Notes: generated by a model not told the origin, from the sequence alone. Shown: positions 1-10,196, numbered from the stretch's first letter. The stretch: DNA of 64,000 nucleotides from Aquipseudomonas ullengensis (GCF_014174475.1 NZ_JACJUD010000003.1:186001-250000), one strand, 5' to 3'. Program-made: numbers and translations.

Positions 1-745
1 GGCTCTGCACTTGCCACTCGCTGCCGGCCAGCGGCAGTTGCTCGATGCTCTGCGCCTGTTCGGCAGCGCTGGGCGGGGTATTGGTGGCCGCCTGGGCGGT
101 AGCGGGGCGGCGCAGGATGACCAGGCCGCTGGGGCGGTCCACCAGCAGCCAGGCCAGGTCGTCATGGCTGGCCGGCAGCCAGTTCTGCAGGGCGGTCACA
201 TGCAGGCGCACCAGCCAGCCACCGCTGTGGGCCTTGTCACCCGGACGCGGCAGCAGCAGGTAGATCAGGCCCTGCTCGCGCGGGCCGTAGGCGAACTGAT
301 AGGGCTGGCGGCGCTGGCTGAGCAATTCGCCCAGCAGCGCGGCATCGTCGCTGGACGGTGAGCTGTCGGCCAGTACCCGGCCGTCGGCGTCGAACCAGAC
401 CAGGCTGTGCAGCGCCGGGTAGACGCCATGGAGGTCGTCGAGCAGGGCCGGCCACTGCTCGGCGGGAAGGGGCTGTGGCGCGGCGCGCAACAGATAGGCC
501 TGGCCGGCCTCGGCCTTGAGCTTGAGGGCCAGGCCCAGGTGGCTGGCGAGTTGTTCGCTATAGGCCAGGCTGCGTTGGCGCTCGCTGTTCTCCTGGGTCT
601 GGAACTCCTGCTGCAACTGCCACAGCAGCAGACCCAGCATCAGCGTCACCAATAAACCGAGGACGCCCTTGAGCGAGCCGCGATAGGGGCTGGTGAACGA
701 GTCGCTCGGCTGGCGAGAGCGGCGGAAGAAGTGGGGTCGGGACAC
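1..745 (-). CDS. Membrane-anchored sensor-like protein, N-terminal part (truncated by window edge)
   Basis: The reading frame starts at a GTG preceded by an AGGA-type ribosome site and runs off the left edge, so about 248 residues are visible. A basic, Arg-rich cytoplasmic N-terminus (SRPHFFRRSRQPS) is followed by one strong membrane helix at about residues 26-45 (VLGLLVTLMLGLLLWQL). Next comes a Gln/Glu-rich linker and a probably periplasmic domain containing WFDADGRVLADSS, which resembles the strand pattern of PAS/Cache-like sensor folds. This layout suits a diguanylate cyclase, phosphodiesterase or histidine kinase, but the output domain lies outside the window and I do not recognise the family. 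It is divergent from ettA. Confidence 0.7.
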   Translation of the reverse strand, partial: MSRPHFFRRSRQPSDSFTSPYRGSLKGVLGLLVTLMLGLLLWQLQQEFQTQENSERQRSLAYSEQLASHLGLALKLKAEAGQAYLLRAAPQPLPAEQWPALLDDLHGVYPALHSLVWFDADGRVLADSSPSSDDAALLGELLSQRRQPYQFAYGPREQGLIYLLLPRPGDKAHSGGWLVRLHVTALQNWLPASHDDLAWLLVDRPSGLVILRRPATAQAATNTPPSAAEQAQSIEQLPLAGSEWQVQS

Positions 746-1021
746 GCCAAGGAATCCTGCTGATACAACTGCCAGGCTTCGGACTGTAAGCCAGGTAATC
801 AAAGGCGGCTAGCATGCCTTGAAGCTGGGCAAAGTGCCATCAGCCGATGCCGGTTTGCCGACCAGCGTTGTTTGCCCCGTTTTGCGCATTGCGGTAGCTT
901 TCGCCGCACGCACGCGGGCGCAAGGGCTATCATGCTCATTCGCCCGGAATGTTGTCGCGGCCAATCGGCCCGCGGCGCGCTGTTCCCTCTCCATCTCCAA
1001 TACAGAACCAAGGTCATCCAC

Positions 1022-2689
<1,668 letters not shown>

Positions 2690-2705
2690 CCGCCCAGCAA
2701 AACAG

Positions 2706-2731
2706 AACGGAGCCGCAAGGCTCCGTTTTCG
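2706..2731 (+). terminator. Rho-independent terminator after ettA
   Basis: A perfect 9-bp stem (AACGGAGCC / GGCTCCGTT) around a GCAA loop is followed by a short T-rich run. It lies 16 bases past the ettA stop, in a convergent gap. Confidence 0.8.
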
Positions 2732-2801
2732 TTTGTGTGCTGCGCGTAGCGAAGCCCGGGCTGGCTGCTCGCCGCCGGGCCTTAACCCGCCTGCGCTGCG
2801 G

Positions 2802-4664
2802 TCAGTAGTGGTACCACTTCAACTCCAGCATCACCTCGTTCTGCGGGCTGGACAGTTGGCTGAACTGGCGCTGGGCGGACAGGCGCAGGCCTAGGTTGGT
2901 CGACAGCTCCCACTGCTGGTTCAGTGACAGGCTGCGGCGCACTTCGCCGTTGTGGAAGTAGTCGCCCTTGGCTTCCAGGCTCAGGTTACCCAGCGGGTTG
3001 CGCCACAGCAGGCCGGTGTCGAAGCCCAGCGCCGGGCTGATAAAGGAGGCGAAGTCTTCGTGGTGCTCCAGGCGTGCAGTCGCCAGGGCGAAGCCCAGGC
3101 TGTCGTCGCCGAGTTGCCAGGTGCCGCCGACGCCGCCATTGAAATGGCTGACCAGGGTTTCATCATCGTCGCTCTCGCCGGGGACTCGCTGCAGGCCGCC
3201 GCCGACCTGCCAGGACCAGGGCTTGAGCAGTTGTCCGCGTGGTGTCAGCGAGCGGATGTTGGCCAGGTCGAGCTGCTGCACCTGCCAGTGGTTGCCTTCG
3301 TACTGGCGCAGTTTGAGCTGGAGGATTTCGATCTGGGCGCCGAGGGGGAAGCCTTCGGCGTTGTCGGTCAGGTCGTGGTAGGCCATGCGCAGGCCGTATT
3401 CGGCGAAGGCGCGGTCCTCGTGGGTGCCGGCGCCGAGTTGCCAGGTGCGCGACTGGTGGCCGTCCTGGGGCAAGTCGGGGCGGGGGATCTCCAGCTGCGG
3501 TGGCGGGTTGCGGTTGATGGCCTGCAGCAGGGTGAAGCTGCGCTTGGCCTGGGCGCTGTCACGGGCTTCACCGGCGGCCTGGTAGCGCAGCAGGCGGTAG
3601 GTGGCGTCCTGGATCAGTGCGCGGCGCGGCGCGGGCAGGGCCTGGAATTCGGCACTGTTGAGCAACTGCTCGTCGGCGGCGATGCGGTTCACCCAGTCCT
3701 GCTCGGCGCTGTCCAGGTCATCGGCGCGGCCCAGCAGCTCGCGTTCACGCGAGGGGCGGTAGTCGATGCGTTCGACCAGCCCCGCCTGTTGCACGGCGCG
3801 CACGGTGTCGGTGGGGATCGCGGTCAGTGGGAATTGTTCGGTCAGCTCGATGCCCGGGCGGGCGATTTCCAGCAGCTCCAGCAGGCGGTAGGAGCAGTTC
3901 TCGTCGAAGAAGTAGTAGTCGAAGCGCACCTGCTTGAGTTCCCAGACGTGCTCGACCATGCGTTCGGTTTCGGCGCTGCTGAGGTTCAGCCGGTACTCCC
4001 ACAGGTCACGGTTTTCCAGGCGGCTGTATTCGGCCAGCTTCTCGCGGTAGGGCACTAGCGAGAACAGCCCCGGGTAGCCGCCAACCAGGCCTTTCCAGGC
4101 ATACAGCAGGCTGTTGTCCATGCCTTCGATGTAGGCGCCGAAGTTCAGCGCGTAACTGAGCAGGGCGGTGCTGTTGGTGTCGACGTCGGCCTGGTCGATG
4201 CGCAGCAGGGTGTGGCCGAACATCGACGACGGACTGTTCAGGTAGGCCGCGGGGAACACCAGCACCGTGCTGTGCGGCTGGATTTCCTTGAACCAGCCAC
4301 GGTATTCGCTACAGGTCGGCTGCGGCAGGTCGTTCAGTTGTAGCTGTGCGCGCAACCAGCGGGTACGGGCCGGGTAGACACATTGCGGGTGCTGGTCGCC
4401 GAGTTCGGCCGGCTTGTAGAGGGCGTTGAGGGTGGCGCTGAGTTCGGCCGCAGGGTCACTGGCACCGTCCGCGGCGAGAAAGAAGGCCGGATCGTCGACA
4501 TAGCTGCGCCAGCCGCCCAGCTTGCCGCGCTCATAGTGGCCGAGCGACAGCCAGTAGCTGTCGTTGGCCAGGGCATGCAAGCGTTCGGTGGAGGGTTGCG
4601 GGGCAGCGTATAGCGGCAAGGCGAGGCTCATGGCCAGGGCCGGGAACATCCATTTCAAGGGCAA
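2802..4664 (-). CDS. DUF4105 (Lnb-type) periplasmic domain protein with C-terminal barrel-like region
   Basis: The protein has about 620 residues. The N-terminus is a signal peptide ending around LYAAPQ. The central region (residues ~110-320) has DUF4105 hallmarks: PAAYLNSPSSMFGHTLLRID, the FGAYIEGMDNSLLYAWKGL block and FFDENCSYRLLELLE, in which conserved His and Cys suggest a papain-like hydrolase fold. The C-terminal ~200 residues alternate polar and aromatic strands and end in ...LELKWYHY, typical of an outer-membrane barrel. The start is uncertain: TTG at 4664, TTG at 4658 (giving MKWMFPALAMS, a better signal peptide) or ATG at 4649. The function of this family is not established; envelope location is the safe inference. 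Confidence 0.85.
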   Translation of the reverse strand: MPLKWMFPALAMSLALPLYAAPQPSTERLHALANDSYWLSLGHYERGKLGGWRSYVDDPAFFLAADGASDPAAELSATLNALYKPAELGDQHPQCVYPARTRWLRAQLQLNDLPQPTCSEYRGWFKEIQPHSTVLVFPAAYLNSPSSMFGHTLLRIDQADVDTNSTALLSYALNFGAYIEGMDNSLLYAWKGLVGGYPGLFSLVPYREKLAEYSRLENRDLWEYRLNLSSAETERMVEHVWELKQVRFDYYFFDENCSYRLLELLEIARPGIELTEQFPLTAIPTDTVRAVQQAGLVERIDYRPSRERELLGRADDLDSAEQDWVNRIAADEQLLNSAEFQALPAPRRALIQDATYRLLRYQAAGEARDSAQAKRSFTLLQAINRNPPPQLEIPRPDLPQDGHQSRTWQLGAGTHEDRAFAEYGLRMAYHDLTDNAEGFPLGAQIEILQLKLRQYEGNHWQVQQLDLANIRSLTPRGQLLKPWSWQVGGGLQRVPGESDDDETLVSHFNGGVGGTWQLGDDSLGFALATARLEHHEDFASFISPALGFDTGLLWRNPLGNLSLEAKGDYFHNGEVRRSLSLNQQWELSTNLGLRLSAQRQFSQLSSPQNEVMLELKWYHY

Positions 4665-4814
4665 ACGCCTTCTCGTGCTGCGATGGCCGAGCTTTTCGCA
4701 GTGCGCAGGGGGCTGTCAAGCAAGGTCAGGTTGCCTGATTGCGCAAGCTGACCGGCGCCCGTGCAGGTGTGGCAGATGGGGCCACACTGAAGGAAACCTC
4801 TCAGGAGTGGCGCC

Positions 4815-5141
4815 ATGAGCACCTTTGACCCGCGTGCCGCGCTGGATCAGCTGTTTGCCGAGTACAGCCAGCGTGCCCGTTCGATTCGCCGCGATCTGGG
4901 TCAGCCGCACCAGGCCGACTTCGCCGAGCAAGCCCAGGAGCGGCAGAACGATGAAGTGCTGGAGGCCCTGCTGGCCGAGGCCGAGGCGGGTTTGCGCCAG
5001 GTCGGGTTGGCGCGCCTGCGGCTGGACGAGGGTGGTTATGGCGACTGCCAGCGTTGTGGTGAGCCGATCAACCAGGCGCGCCTGGCGGTGTTGCCGGCGG
5101 CCGAGTTCTGTCTGGCCTGCGCGGATAAATCAGCGAGTTGA
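4815..5141 (+). CDS. TraR/DksA-family zinc-finger protein
   Basis: This 108-residue protein has an N-terminal helical stretch and a C-terminal C4 zinc finger, CQRC...CLAC (about residues 77-104), inside the typical YGDCQRCGEPINQARLAVLP context. DksA-like proteins enter the RNA polymerase secondary channel and modulate initiation with ppGpp. This one is shorter than housekeeping DksA (~150 aa), and its coiled-coil tip lacks an obvious D-x-x-D-A motif, so DksA activity is not assured. The ATG follows a CAGGAG-type ribosome site. It lies 79 bases upstream of asrA in the same direction, so co-transcription is possible. Confidence 0.88.
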   Translation: MSTFDPRAALDQLFAEYSQRARSIRRDLGQPHQADFAEQAQERQNDEVLEALLAEAEAGLRQVGLARLRLDEGGYGDCQRCGEPINQARLAVLPAAEFCLACADKSAS

Positions 5142-5220
5142 TGCCTTGCCAGTGGCGTCGCGGCGGCGCAAGAATGAGCCTGACACTCCGCGGTGCCGTA
5201 CCGCCTGATAAGGACTTCCG

Positions 5221-7677
5221 ATGCCCGAATCCTTCGCTGCCAGCTTGCGTCTGGCGCCTGATGCCCTGACCCGTCCCTGCCCCGCCGACCAGTTCAATTT
5301 CACCACCACCGATGATCTGGATCCGTTTCGCGGCGTGCTCGGCCAGGAGCGCGCGGTAGAAGCCCTGCAGTTTGGTGTGGCGATGCCGCGCCCCGGTTAC
5401 AACGTGTATGTCATGGGCGAGCCCGGCACCGGGCGCTTCTCCTTCGTCCAGCGCTACCTCAAGGCAGAGGCCAAGCGCCTGGCAACGCCGCAGGACTGGC
5501 TCTACGTCAACCATTTCGACGAACCGCGCGAGCCTCGCGCACTGGAGCTGCCGGCCGGCACTGCCGCCGAGTTCATCGCCGATCTCGGCCATTTGATGGA
5601 CAACCTGCTGTCGACCTTCCCGGCAGTGTTCGAAACGCCGACCTACCAGCAGAAGAAGAGCGTGATCGACCGGGTCTTCAACCAGCGCTACGACAAGGCG
5701 CTGGATGTGATCGAGCGTCTGGCGCTGGAAAAGGACGTGGCGCTCTACCGTGACGCCAGCAACATCGCCTTCACCCCGATGAAGGACGGCAAGGCCCTCG
5801 ACGAAGCCGAGTTCGCCCAATTGCCGGAGGCCGAGCGCGAGCGCTTTCATGTCGATATCTCCGACCTCGAGGAGCGCCTCAACGAAGAGCTCACCGGTCT
5901 GCCGCAGTGGAAGCGCGAGCTGAGCAACCAGCTGCGCCAGCTCAACGAGGAAACCATCAGTTTGGCCCTGCAGCCGCTGCTGGCGCCGCTGTCGGAGAAG
6001 TACGCGGAGAACGCCGGCGTCTGCGGCTACCTGCAGGCGATGCAGGTGCATCTGCTGAAAACCGTGGTCGACCTGCTGGCCGACGACAAGCCCGATGCCC
6101 AGCGCCGCGAGATGATCGAGGAGCAGTACCTGCCGAGCCTGGTGGTTGGTCATCATGTCGATGGTGGTGCGCCGGTGGTGTTCGAGCCGCATCCGACCTA
6201 CGACAACCTGTTCGGCCGCATCGAGTACAACACCGACCAGGGCGCGCTCTACACCAGCTATCGGCAGTTGCGCCCGGGCGCGCTGCACCGCGCCAACGGC
6301 GGCTACCTGATCGTCGAGGCAGAGAAGCTGCTCAGCGAGCCGTTCGTCTGGGATGCGCTCAAGCGCGCCCTGCATTCGCGCCAGTTGAAGATGGAGTCGC
6401 CGCTGGGCGACCTCGGCCGCATCGCCACCGTCACCCTCACGCCGCAGATGATTCCGCTGCAGCTCAAGGTGATCATCATCGGCTCGCGCCAGCTGTACTA
6501 CACCCTGCAGGACCTGGATTCGGACTTCCAGGAGATGTTCCGCGTGCTGGTCGACTTCGACGAGGAAATTGCTGTGGGCGACGAAAGCCTGGAGCAGTTC
6601 GCTCAGTTGCTGCGCACGCGTACCTCGGAAGAGGGCATGGCGCCGCTGACTGCCGCCGCCGTGGCGCGCCTGGCGACCTACAGCGCGCGCCTGGCCGAAC
6701 ACCAGGGGCGCCTGTCGGCGCGTATCGGCGACCTGTTCCAGTTGGTCAGCGAGGCCGACTTCGTGCGCCAGTTGGCCGGGGATGCGGTGACCGACGCCGG
6801 CCATATCGAGCGCGCGTTGAAGGCCAAGGCCACGCGCACCGGGCGGGTCTCGGCACGGATCATCGACGACATGCTGGCCGGCATCATCCTGATCGACACC
6901 GCCGGCTCGGCGGTGGGCAAGTGCAACGGCCTGACCGTGCTGGAAGTGGGCGACTCGGCCTTCGGTATGCCGGCGCGGATTTCCGCCACCGTCTACCCGG
7001 GCGGCAGCGGCATCGTCGACATCGAGCGCGAGGTCAACCTGGGCCAGCCGATCCACTCCAAGGGGGTGATGATCCTCACCGGCTTCCTCGGCAGCCGCTA
7101 CGCCCAGGAGTTCCCGTTGGAAATCTCCGCGAGCATCGCCCTGGAACAGTCCTACGGCTATGTAGACGGCGACAGCGCTTCGCTCGGCGAGGTCTGCACC
7201 CTGATCTCGGCCCTGTCGCGCACGCCGCTCAAGCAGTGCTTCGCGATCACCGGCTCGATCAACCAGTTCGGCGAGGTGCAGGCCATCGGCGGGGTCAACG
7301 AGAAGATCGAAGGCTTCTTCCGCCTGTGCGAGGCGCGCGGCCTGACTGGCGAGCAGGGCGTGATCATCCCGCACTCCAACGTCAGCAACCTGATGCTCGA
7401 CGAGCGTGTGCTGCAGGCGGCGCGTGCCGGGCAGTTCCACGTCTACGCTGTGCGTCACGTCGACGAAGCCCTCGGTCTGCTGCTCGGTGAGCCGGCTGGT
7501 GCGCAAGACGAGCAGGGCGAATTCGCCAAGGGCAGCGTCAACGCCCGGGTCGTCGAGCGCCTGCGCAGCATCGCCGAGATGGGCATGGAAGAAGAGGAGC
7601 CGGCCAAGCCGGAAGAGAAGGCCAAACCGGCGGCCAAGCCCAGGGCGAAGCCGGCGCCGAAAAAGCCCAAGGAATGA
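5221..7677 (+). CDS. asrA: Lon-like ATP-dependent protease family protein AsrA (LonB/YcbZ type)
   Basis: The 818-residue protein has an N-terminal AAA-like region, a helical insert (~residues 150-260) and a C-terminal Lon protease domain. The Ser/Lys dyad is visible: Ser in YVDGDSASLGEV and Lys in GGVNEKIEGFF. The Walker A position reads GEPGTGRFS, with Arg in place of Lys, and the Walker B position (GGYLIVEAEKLL) is also off consensus; I believe this is usual for the family. The C-terminal tail is a Lys/Pro/Ala-rich low-complexity stretch (~residues 785-818). The P. aeruginosa relative PA0779 (AsrA) is linked to heat-shock gene induction. Quality-control proteolysis is the likely role. Confidence 0.9.
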   Translation: MPESFAASLRLAPDALTRPCPADQFNFTTTDDLDPFRGVLGQERAVEALQFGVAMPRPGYNVYVMGEPGTGRFSFVQRYLKAEAKRLATPQDWLYVNHFDEPREPRALELPAGTAAEFIADLGHLMDNLLSTFPAVFETPTYQQKKSVIDRVFNQRYDKALDVIERLALEKDVALYRDASNIAFTPMKDGKALDEAEFAQLPEAERERFHVDISDLEERLNEELTGLPQWKRELSNQLRQLNEETISLALQPLLAPLSEKYAENAGVCGYLQAMQVHLLKTVVDLLADDKPDAQRREMIEEQYLPSLVVGHHVDGGAPVVFEPHPTYDNLFGRIEYNTDQGALYTSYRQLRPGALHRANGGYLIVEAEKLLSEPFVWDALKRALHSRQLKMESPLGDLGRIATVTLTPQMIPLQLKVIIIGSRQLYYTLQDLDSDFQEMFRVLVDFDEEIAVGDESLEQFAQLLRTRTSEEGMAPLTAAAVARLATYSARLAEHQGRLSARIGDLFQLVSEADFVRQLAGDAVTDAGHIERALKAKATRTGRVSARIIDDMLAGIILIDTAGSAVGKCNGLTVLEVGDSAFGMPARISATVYPGGSGIVDIEREVNLGQPIHSKGVMILTGFLGSRYAQEFPLEISASIALEQSYGYVDGDSASLGEVCTLISALSRTPLKQCFAITGSINQFGEVQAIGGVNEKIEGFFRLCEARGLTGEQGVIIPHSNVSNLMLDERVLQAARAGQFHVYAVRHVDEALGLLLGEPAGAQDEQGEFAKGSVNARVVERLRSIAEMGMEEEEPAKPEEKAKPAAKPRAKPAPKKPKE

Positions 7678-7775
7678 CGCCTCGACCGCCGGGCAACTGG
7701 TCAGTCACTGAGCAGTTGCCCGGCAGCCGCGAACGGCGTCGGCCGGGGCGGCTTTCCCCCGTTCTTTCCACAGAG

Positions 7776-7784
7776 TTATCCACA
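7776..7784 (+). promoter_or_regulatory. DnaA-box-like site
   Basis: The exact 9-mer TTATCCACA lies in the gap between asrA and the 113-residue gene. It matches the classical DnaA box. A second exact copy lies 512 bases downstream. Confidence 0.5.
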
Positions 7785-7865
7785 GTGCGCGGGGGTAACT
7801 TCGATCTTCCCGAAGCGGCGCCACGGGGTGTAGTCTGAGGGCCAGACCTCGCGAGGATCGCCGCC

Positions 7866-8207
7866 ATGCCGCGCAGCCTCTGTCTTACCCGTCAGTGCCT
7901 GGGCCTGACCACCCGCATCGAATGCCTGATTCGCCCGCTGGCGGGCGAGCGCGGCTTGTGGACGCTGCTCTGCGCCGCCGGCATGTCTGGCGCGCAACCG
8001 TCGGCGATCAAGGCGCAAGGCCCATTCCACGGGCCTTTCGTGGCAGAAACGGTGCTCGATTCGATCGCCCAGTGCCTGTCCATCCAAGGCTACGAAGCCT
8101 GTACGGACGAGCCCATCTGGCGTCTGCACCTGCAAGCCGAACTGCGCCGCCTGAACGGCGAACGCTGCCGTTCCCTGGCTGATTGCCAGTTGCGTCCGGA
8201 AAGCTGA
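7866..8207 (+). CDS. Conserved hypothetical protein, 113 aa
   Basis: I do not recognise the family. The ATG follows a GAGGATCGCC ribosome site, and the composition matches neighbouring genes. The protein is Leu/Arg/Cys-rich (Cys at about 6, 11, 20, 37, 67, 77, 97 and 106), has no signal peptide or membrane segment, and the C-terminal half looks helical (WRLHLQAELRRLNGERC). It stands alone between two gaps that each contain DnaA-box-like 9-mers. A short free-standing regulator or protein-interaction factor is possible but unsupported. Confidence 0.7.
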   Translation: MPRSLCLTRQCLGLTTRIECLIRPLAGERGLWTLLCAAGMSGAQPSAIKAQGPFHGPFVAETVLDSIAQCLSIQGYEACTDEPIWRLHLQAELRRLNGERCRSLADCQLRPES

Positions 8208-8293
8208 AGCGCACGACTGAGCGCTTTTTGCCCAATCGCGCCGACGCGGCATAGCGGCAGGCTTGCAGCCATCCGTCCCAGCCCTGCCCACAA

Positions 8294-8320
8294 GGTTATC
8301 CACAGCAAGCGTGGATAACC
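8294..8320. promoter_or_regulatory. Inverted pair of DnaA-box-like sites
   Basis: A perfect 10-bp inverted repeat (GGTTATCCAC, 7-base spacer, GTGGATAACC) contains TTATCCACA at 8296-8304 and, on the other strand, TTATCCACG at 8310-8318. There is no T run, so it is unlikely to be an intrinsic terminator. It sits between the 113-aa gene and yqhA. Confidence 0.5.
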
Positions 8321-8398
8321 CCTGTAACCCTTGCTGCCTTTGTCCTGCGCGCCTGGCTGGGTATACTCGCGACCGGTTTTTCAGATGACGGGATTTCC

Positions 8399-8893
8399 AT
8401 GGAACGCTTTATCGAAAACGCGATGTACGCCTCGCGCTGGCTGCTGGCTCCCATCTACTTCGGTCTGTCGCTGGGACTCCTGGCGTTGGCGTTGAAGTTC
8501 TTCCAGGAAGTCTTCCACATCATCCCCAGCGTGTTCTCCATAGCCGAAGCGGATCTGATTCTGGTGATCCTGTCGCTGATAGACATGGCCCTTGTCGGTG
8601 GCCTGCTGGTGATGGTGATGATCTCCGGCTATGAGAACTTCGTTTCGCAGCTGGATATCGACGAGGGCAAGGAGAAGCTCAGCTGGCTGGGCAAGATGGA
8701 CTCCGGCTCGCTGAAGATGAAGGTAGCGGCCTCCATCGTGGCGATCTCTTCGATCCATCTGCTCAAAGTGTTCATGAATGCGGAGAACATTGAGGTGGAG
8801 CACCTCAAGTGGTACGTGATCATTCATATGGCCTTCGTGGTCTCGGCCTTCGCCATGGGCTATCTGGACAAGCTGACCAAGCACGACCACTGA
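8399..8893 (+). CDS. yqhA: YqhA/UPF0114 family inner-membrane protein
   Basis: The 164-residue integral membrane protein starts with [20 protein letters not shown], the recognisable opening of the YqhA (TIGR00645) family. Four hydrophobic helices are visible: about residues 10-34, 51-78, 105-123 and 136-154. A conserved polar loop ([13 protein letters not shown]) lies between helices 2 and 3. The function is unknown; a structural similarity to channel or transport subunits has been suggested for the family. It appears monocistronic, with a hairpin downstream. Confidence 0.92.
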   Translation: MERFIENAMYASRWLLAPIYFGLSLGLLALALKFFQEVFHIIPSVFSIAEADLILVILSLIDMALVGGLLVMVMISGYENFVSQLDIDEGKEKLSWLGKMDSGSLKMKVAASIVAISSIHLLKVFMNAENIEVEHLKWYVIIHMAFVVSAFAMGYLDKLTKHDH

Positions 8894-8914
8894 TCCGCGC
8901 TTGCGCTTCACCCG

Positions 8915-8955
8915 CCGCCCGGCCATTGCAGAATGTCCGGGCGGTTGTGTTTCCA
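8915..8955 (+). terminator. Probable terminator after yqhA
   Basis: The stem CCGCCCGG / CCGGGCGG (8915-8922 and 8937-8944) is followed by the T-rich tail TTGTGTTTCC. Confidence 0.55.
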
Positions 8956-9047
8956 GCCCCGGCACTCGGGCAGATCTGTGGCTGCATGCGCGGTGTGGCT
9001 CTGTGCTAGGCTGGCCGCCCTTTTTTGTCCGCTAGTGGAGCCCGGCC

Positions 9048-9677
9048 ATGTCCGAAGTCAACCTGTCCAACGAACTGTCCACCGACGAGGGCCGCGTCAG
9101 CTACGGCATCGGCCGTCAACTCGGCGACCAACTGCGTGACAACCCGCCGCCGGGCGTCAGCCTGGAAGCCGTGGTCGCCGGCCTGCGCGACGCCTTTGGT
9201 GGCCAGCCGAGCCAGGTTTCCCCGGAAGCGCTGAACGCCAGCTTCCGCGTGATCCGTGAAATCATGCAGGCCGAAGCCGCTGCCAAGGCCGAAGCTGCTG
9301 CGGGTGCCGGTCGCGAATACCTGGTCGAGAACGCCAAGCGTGACGGCGTGACCGTGCTGGAATCCGGCCTGCAGTACGAAGTGCTGGTAGCTGGCGAGGG
9401 CGCCAAGCCATCCCGCGAAGACCACGTGCGTACCCACTATCACGGCACCCTGATCGACGGCACCGTGTTCGACAGCTCCTACGAGCGCGGCCAGCCGGCT
9501 GAGTTTCCGGTCGGTGGTGTGATCGCCGGCTGGATCGAGGCGCTGCAACTGATGAACACCGGCAGCAAATGGCGCCTGCACGTGCCGAGCGAACTGGCCT
9601 ATGGCGGCCAGGACGTTGGCAGCATCCCGCCGCACAGCGTGCTGGTGTTTGACGTCGAGCTGCTCGAGATCCTGTAA
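9048..9677 (+). CDS. fklB: FKBP-type peptidyl-prolyl cis-trans isomerase FklB
   Basis: The 209-residue protein has no signal peptide. An N-terminal dimerisation helix region (~1-95, with YGIGRQLGDQL and an Ala/Glu-rich helix) is followed by a complete FKBP domain (~110-209): VRTHYHGTLIDGTVFDSSYE, FPVGGVIAGWIEAL and VPSELAYGGQ, covering the active-site Tyr, Asp, Val-Ile and Trp. Size and layout match E. coli FklB (~206 aa) and P. aeruginosa PA4572. It catalyses prolyl isomerisation and acts as a chaperone, probably cytosolic. It is the first gene of the stretch syntenic with PA4572-PA4520. Confidence 0.93.
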   Translation: MSEVNLSNELSTDEGRVSYGIGRQLGDQLRDNPPPGVSLEAVVAGLRDAFGGQPSQVSPEALNASFRVIREIMQAEAAAKAEAAAGAGREYLVENAKRDGVTVLESGLQYEVLVAGEGAKPSREDHVRTHYHGTLIDGTVFDSSYERGQPAEFPVGGVIAGWIEALQLMNTGSKWRLHVPSELAYGGQDVGSIPPHSVLVFDVELLEIL

Positions 9678-9690
9678 CATTCGATCCCGA

Positions 9691-9733
9691 TAAAAAGCGA
9701 TGCCCGAATGATCGTCCTGATCATTCGGGCATC
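9691..9733 (-). terminator. Terminator for the 80-aa gene on the minus strand
   Basis: A perfect 15-bp inverted repeat (9699-9713 with 9719-9733, 5-base loop) is followed on the minus strand by GCTTTTTA. The T run exists only on that strand, so it serves the minus-strand gene; the hairpin may also protect the fklB 3' end. Confidence 0.75.
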
Positions 9734-9818
9734 AGCAGGGGCTCCGTTGCTCCTGCGCCATGGCTAGCCTGTGCGGTGGCGGCCATGTGCCTGACGCGTC
9801 CTTGCGTTAGGTTGTTGC

Positions 9819-10061
9819 TCAGTGCAACTCGCCGTGAGGGCGCAATGCCCGGGCGTAGCAGAACAGAAACAGGCTGCGAACCAGCTCCTTGAGCACGATC
9901 GGCTCGCTGGAGTTGAGACCGCTCAGGTCGAGATCGCCCTGGTCGCGCAGTTCATCGATGGCTTCCTCTTCCAGTACGACGCACACCTCGCCCGTTTCCC
10001 GATTGAGGATGCGCAGGTAGGGGTGCGGGCGATCCAGCCAGGCGTCAATCAAATAGGTCAT
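9819..10061 (-). CDS. Small conserved protein (PA4570-like), 80 aa
   Basis: The 80-residue soluble protein starts MTYLIDAWLDRPHPYLRILN. The ATG at 10061 is chosen because AAGGAG sits ten bases upstream; the frame is open 35 codons further, but only over regulatory DNA. The acidic middle (VVLEEEAIDELRDQGDLDLS) is predicted helical. I do not recognise a functional domain. Its position between fklB and ispB equals PA4570 in PAO1; the cytochrome c gene PA4571 found there is missing here. A Fur-box-like repeat lies just upstream, suggesting iron-responsive expression. It has its own terminator. Confidence 0.85.
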   Translation of the reverse strand: MTYLIDAWLDRPHPYLRILNRETGEVCVVLEEEAIDELRDQGDLDLSGLNSSEPIVLKELVRSLFLFCYARALRPHGELH

Positions 10062-10093
10062 GGCTCTATCTCCTTGTCGTGAACCGTTGAGAT

Positions 10094-10112
10094 GAGAATA
10101 ATTCCTATTCAA
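10094..10112 (-). promoter_or_regulatory. Fur-box-like operator upstream of the 80-aa gene
   Basis: GAGAATAATTCCTATTC contains the exact inverted repeat GAATA-N5-TATTC in an A/T-rich patch within an otherwise GC-rich region. It resembles Pseudomonas Fur boxes (GAGAATnATTCTCATT type) and lies 35-50 bases upstream of the start codon, where it would overlap the promoter. Confidence 0.5.
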
Positions 10113-10149
10113 ATAATAGCAAGCCTCAATCGCCGCCTTTTGTCGGGCA

Positions 10150-10180
10150 AATAAAAAGCCCGTCACAGGGACGGGCTTTT
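10150..10180 (-). terminator. Bidirectional-looking terminator after ispB
   Basis: The stem AAAAGCCCGTC / GACGGGCTTTT has a 5-base loop and T runs on both strands. It lies 17 bases past the ispB stop on the minus strand. Confidence 0.85.
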
Positions 10181-10196
10181 ATGGAGTGTTGAGCGG

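Noticed and set aside
872..1021. 50-codon upstream extension of ettA
   Set aside because: EttA similarity and exact family length begin at the GTG at 1022; the extension is intergenic-like.
5068..7506. 812-codon frame antisense to asrA
   Set aside because: Shadow frame; Gln/Val/Ala/Arg-rich repetitive composition.
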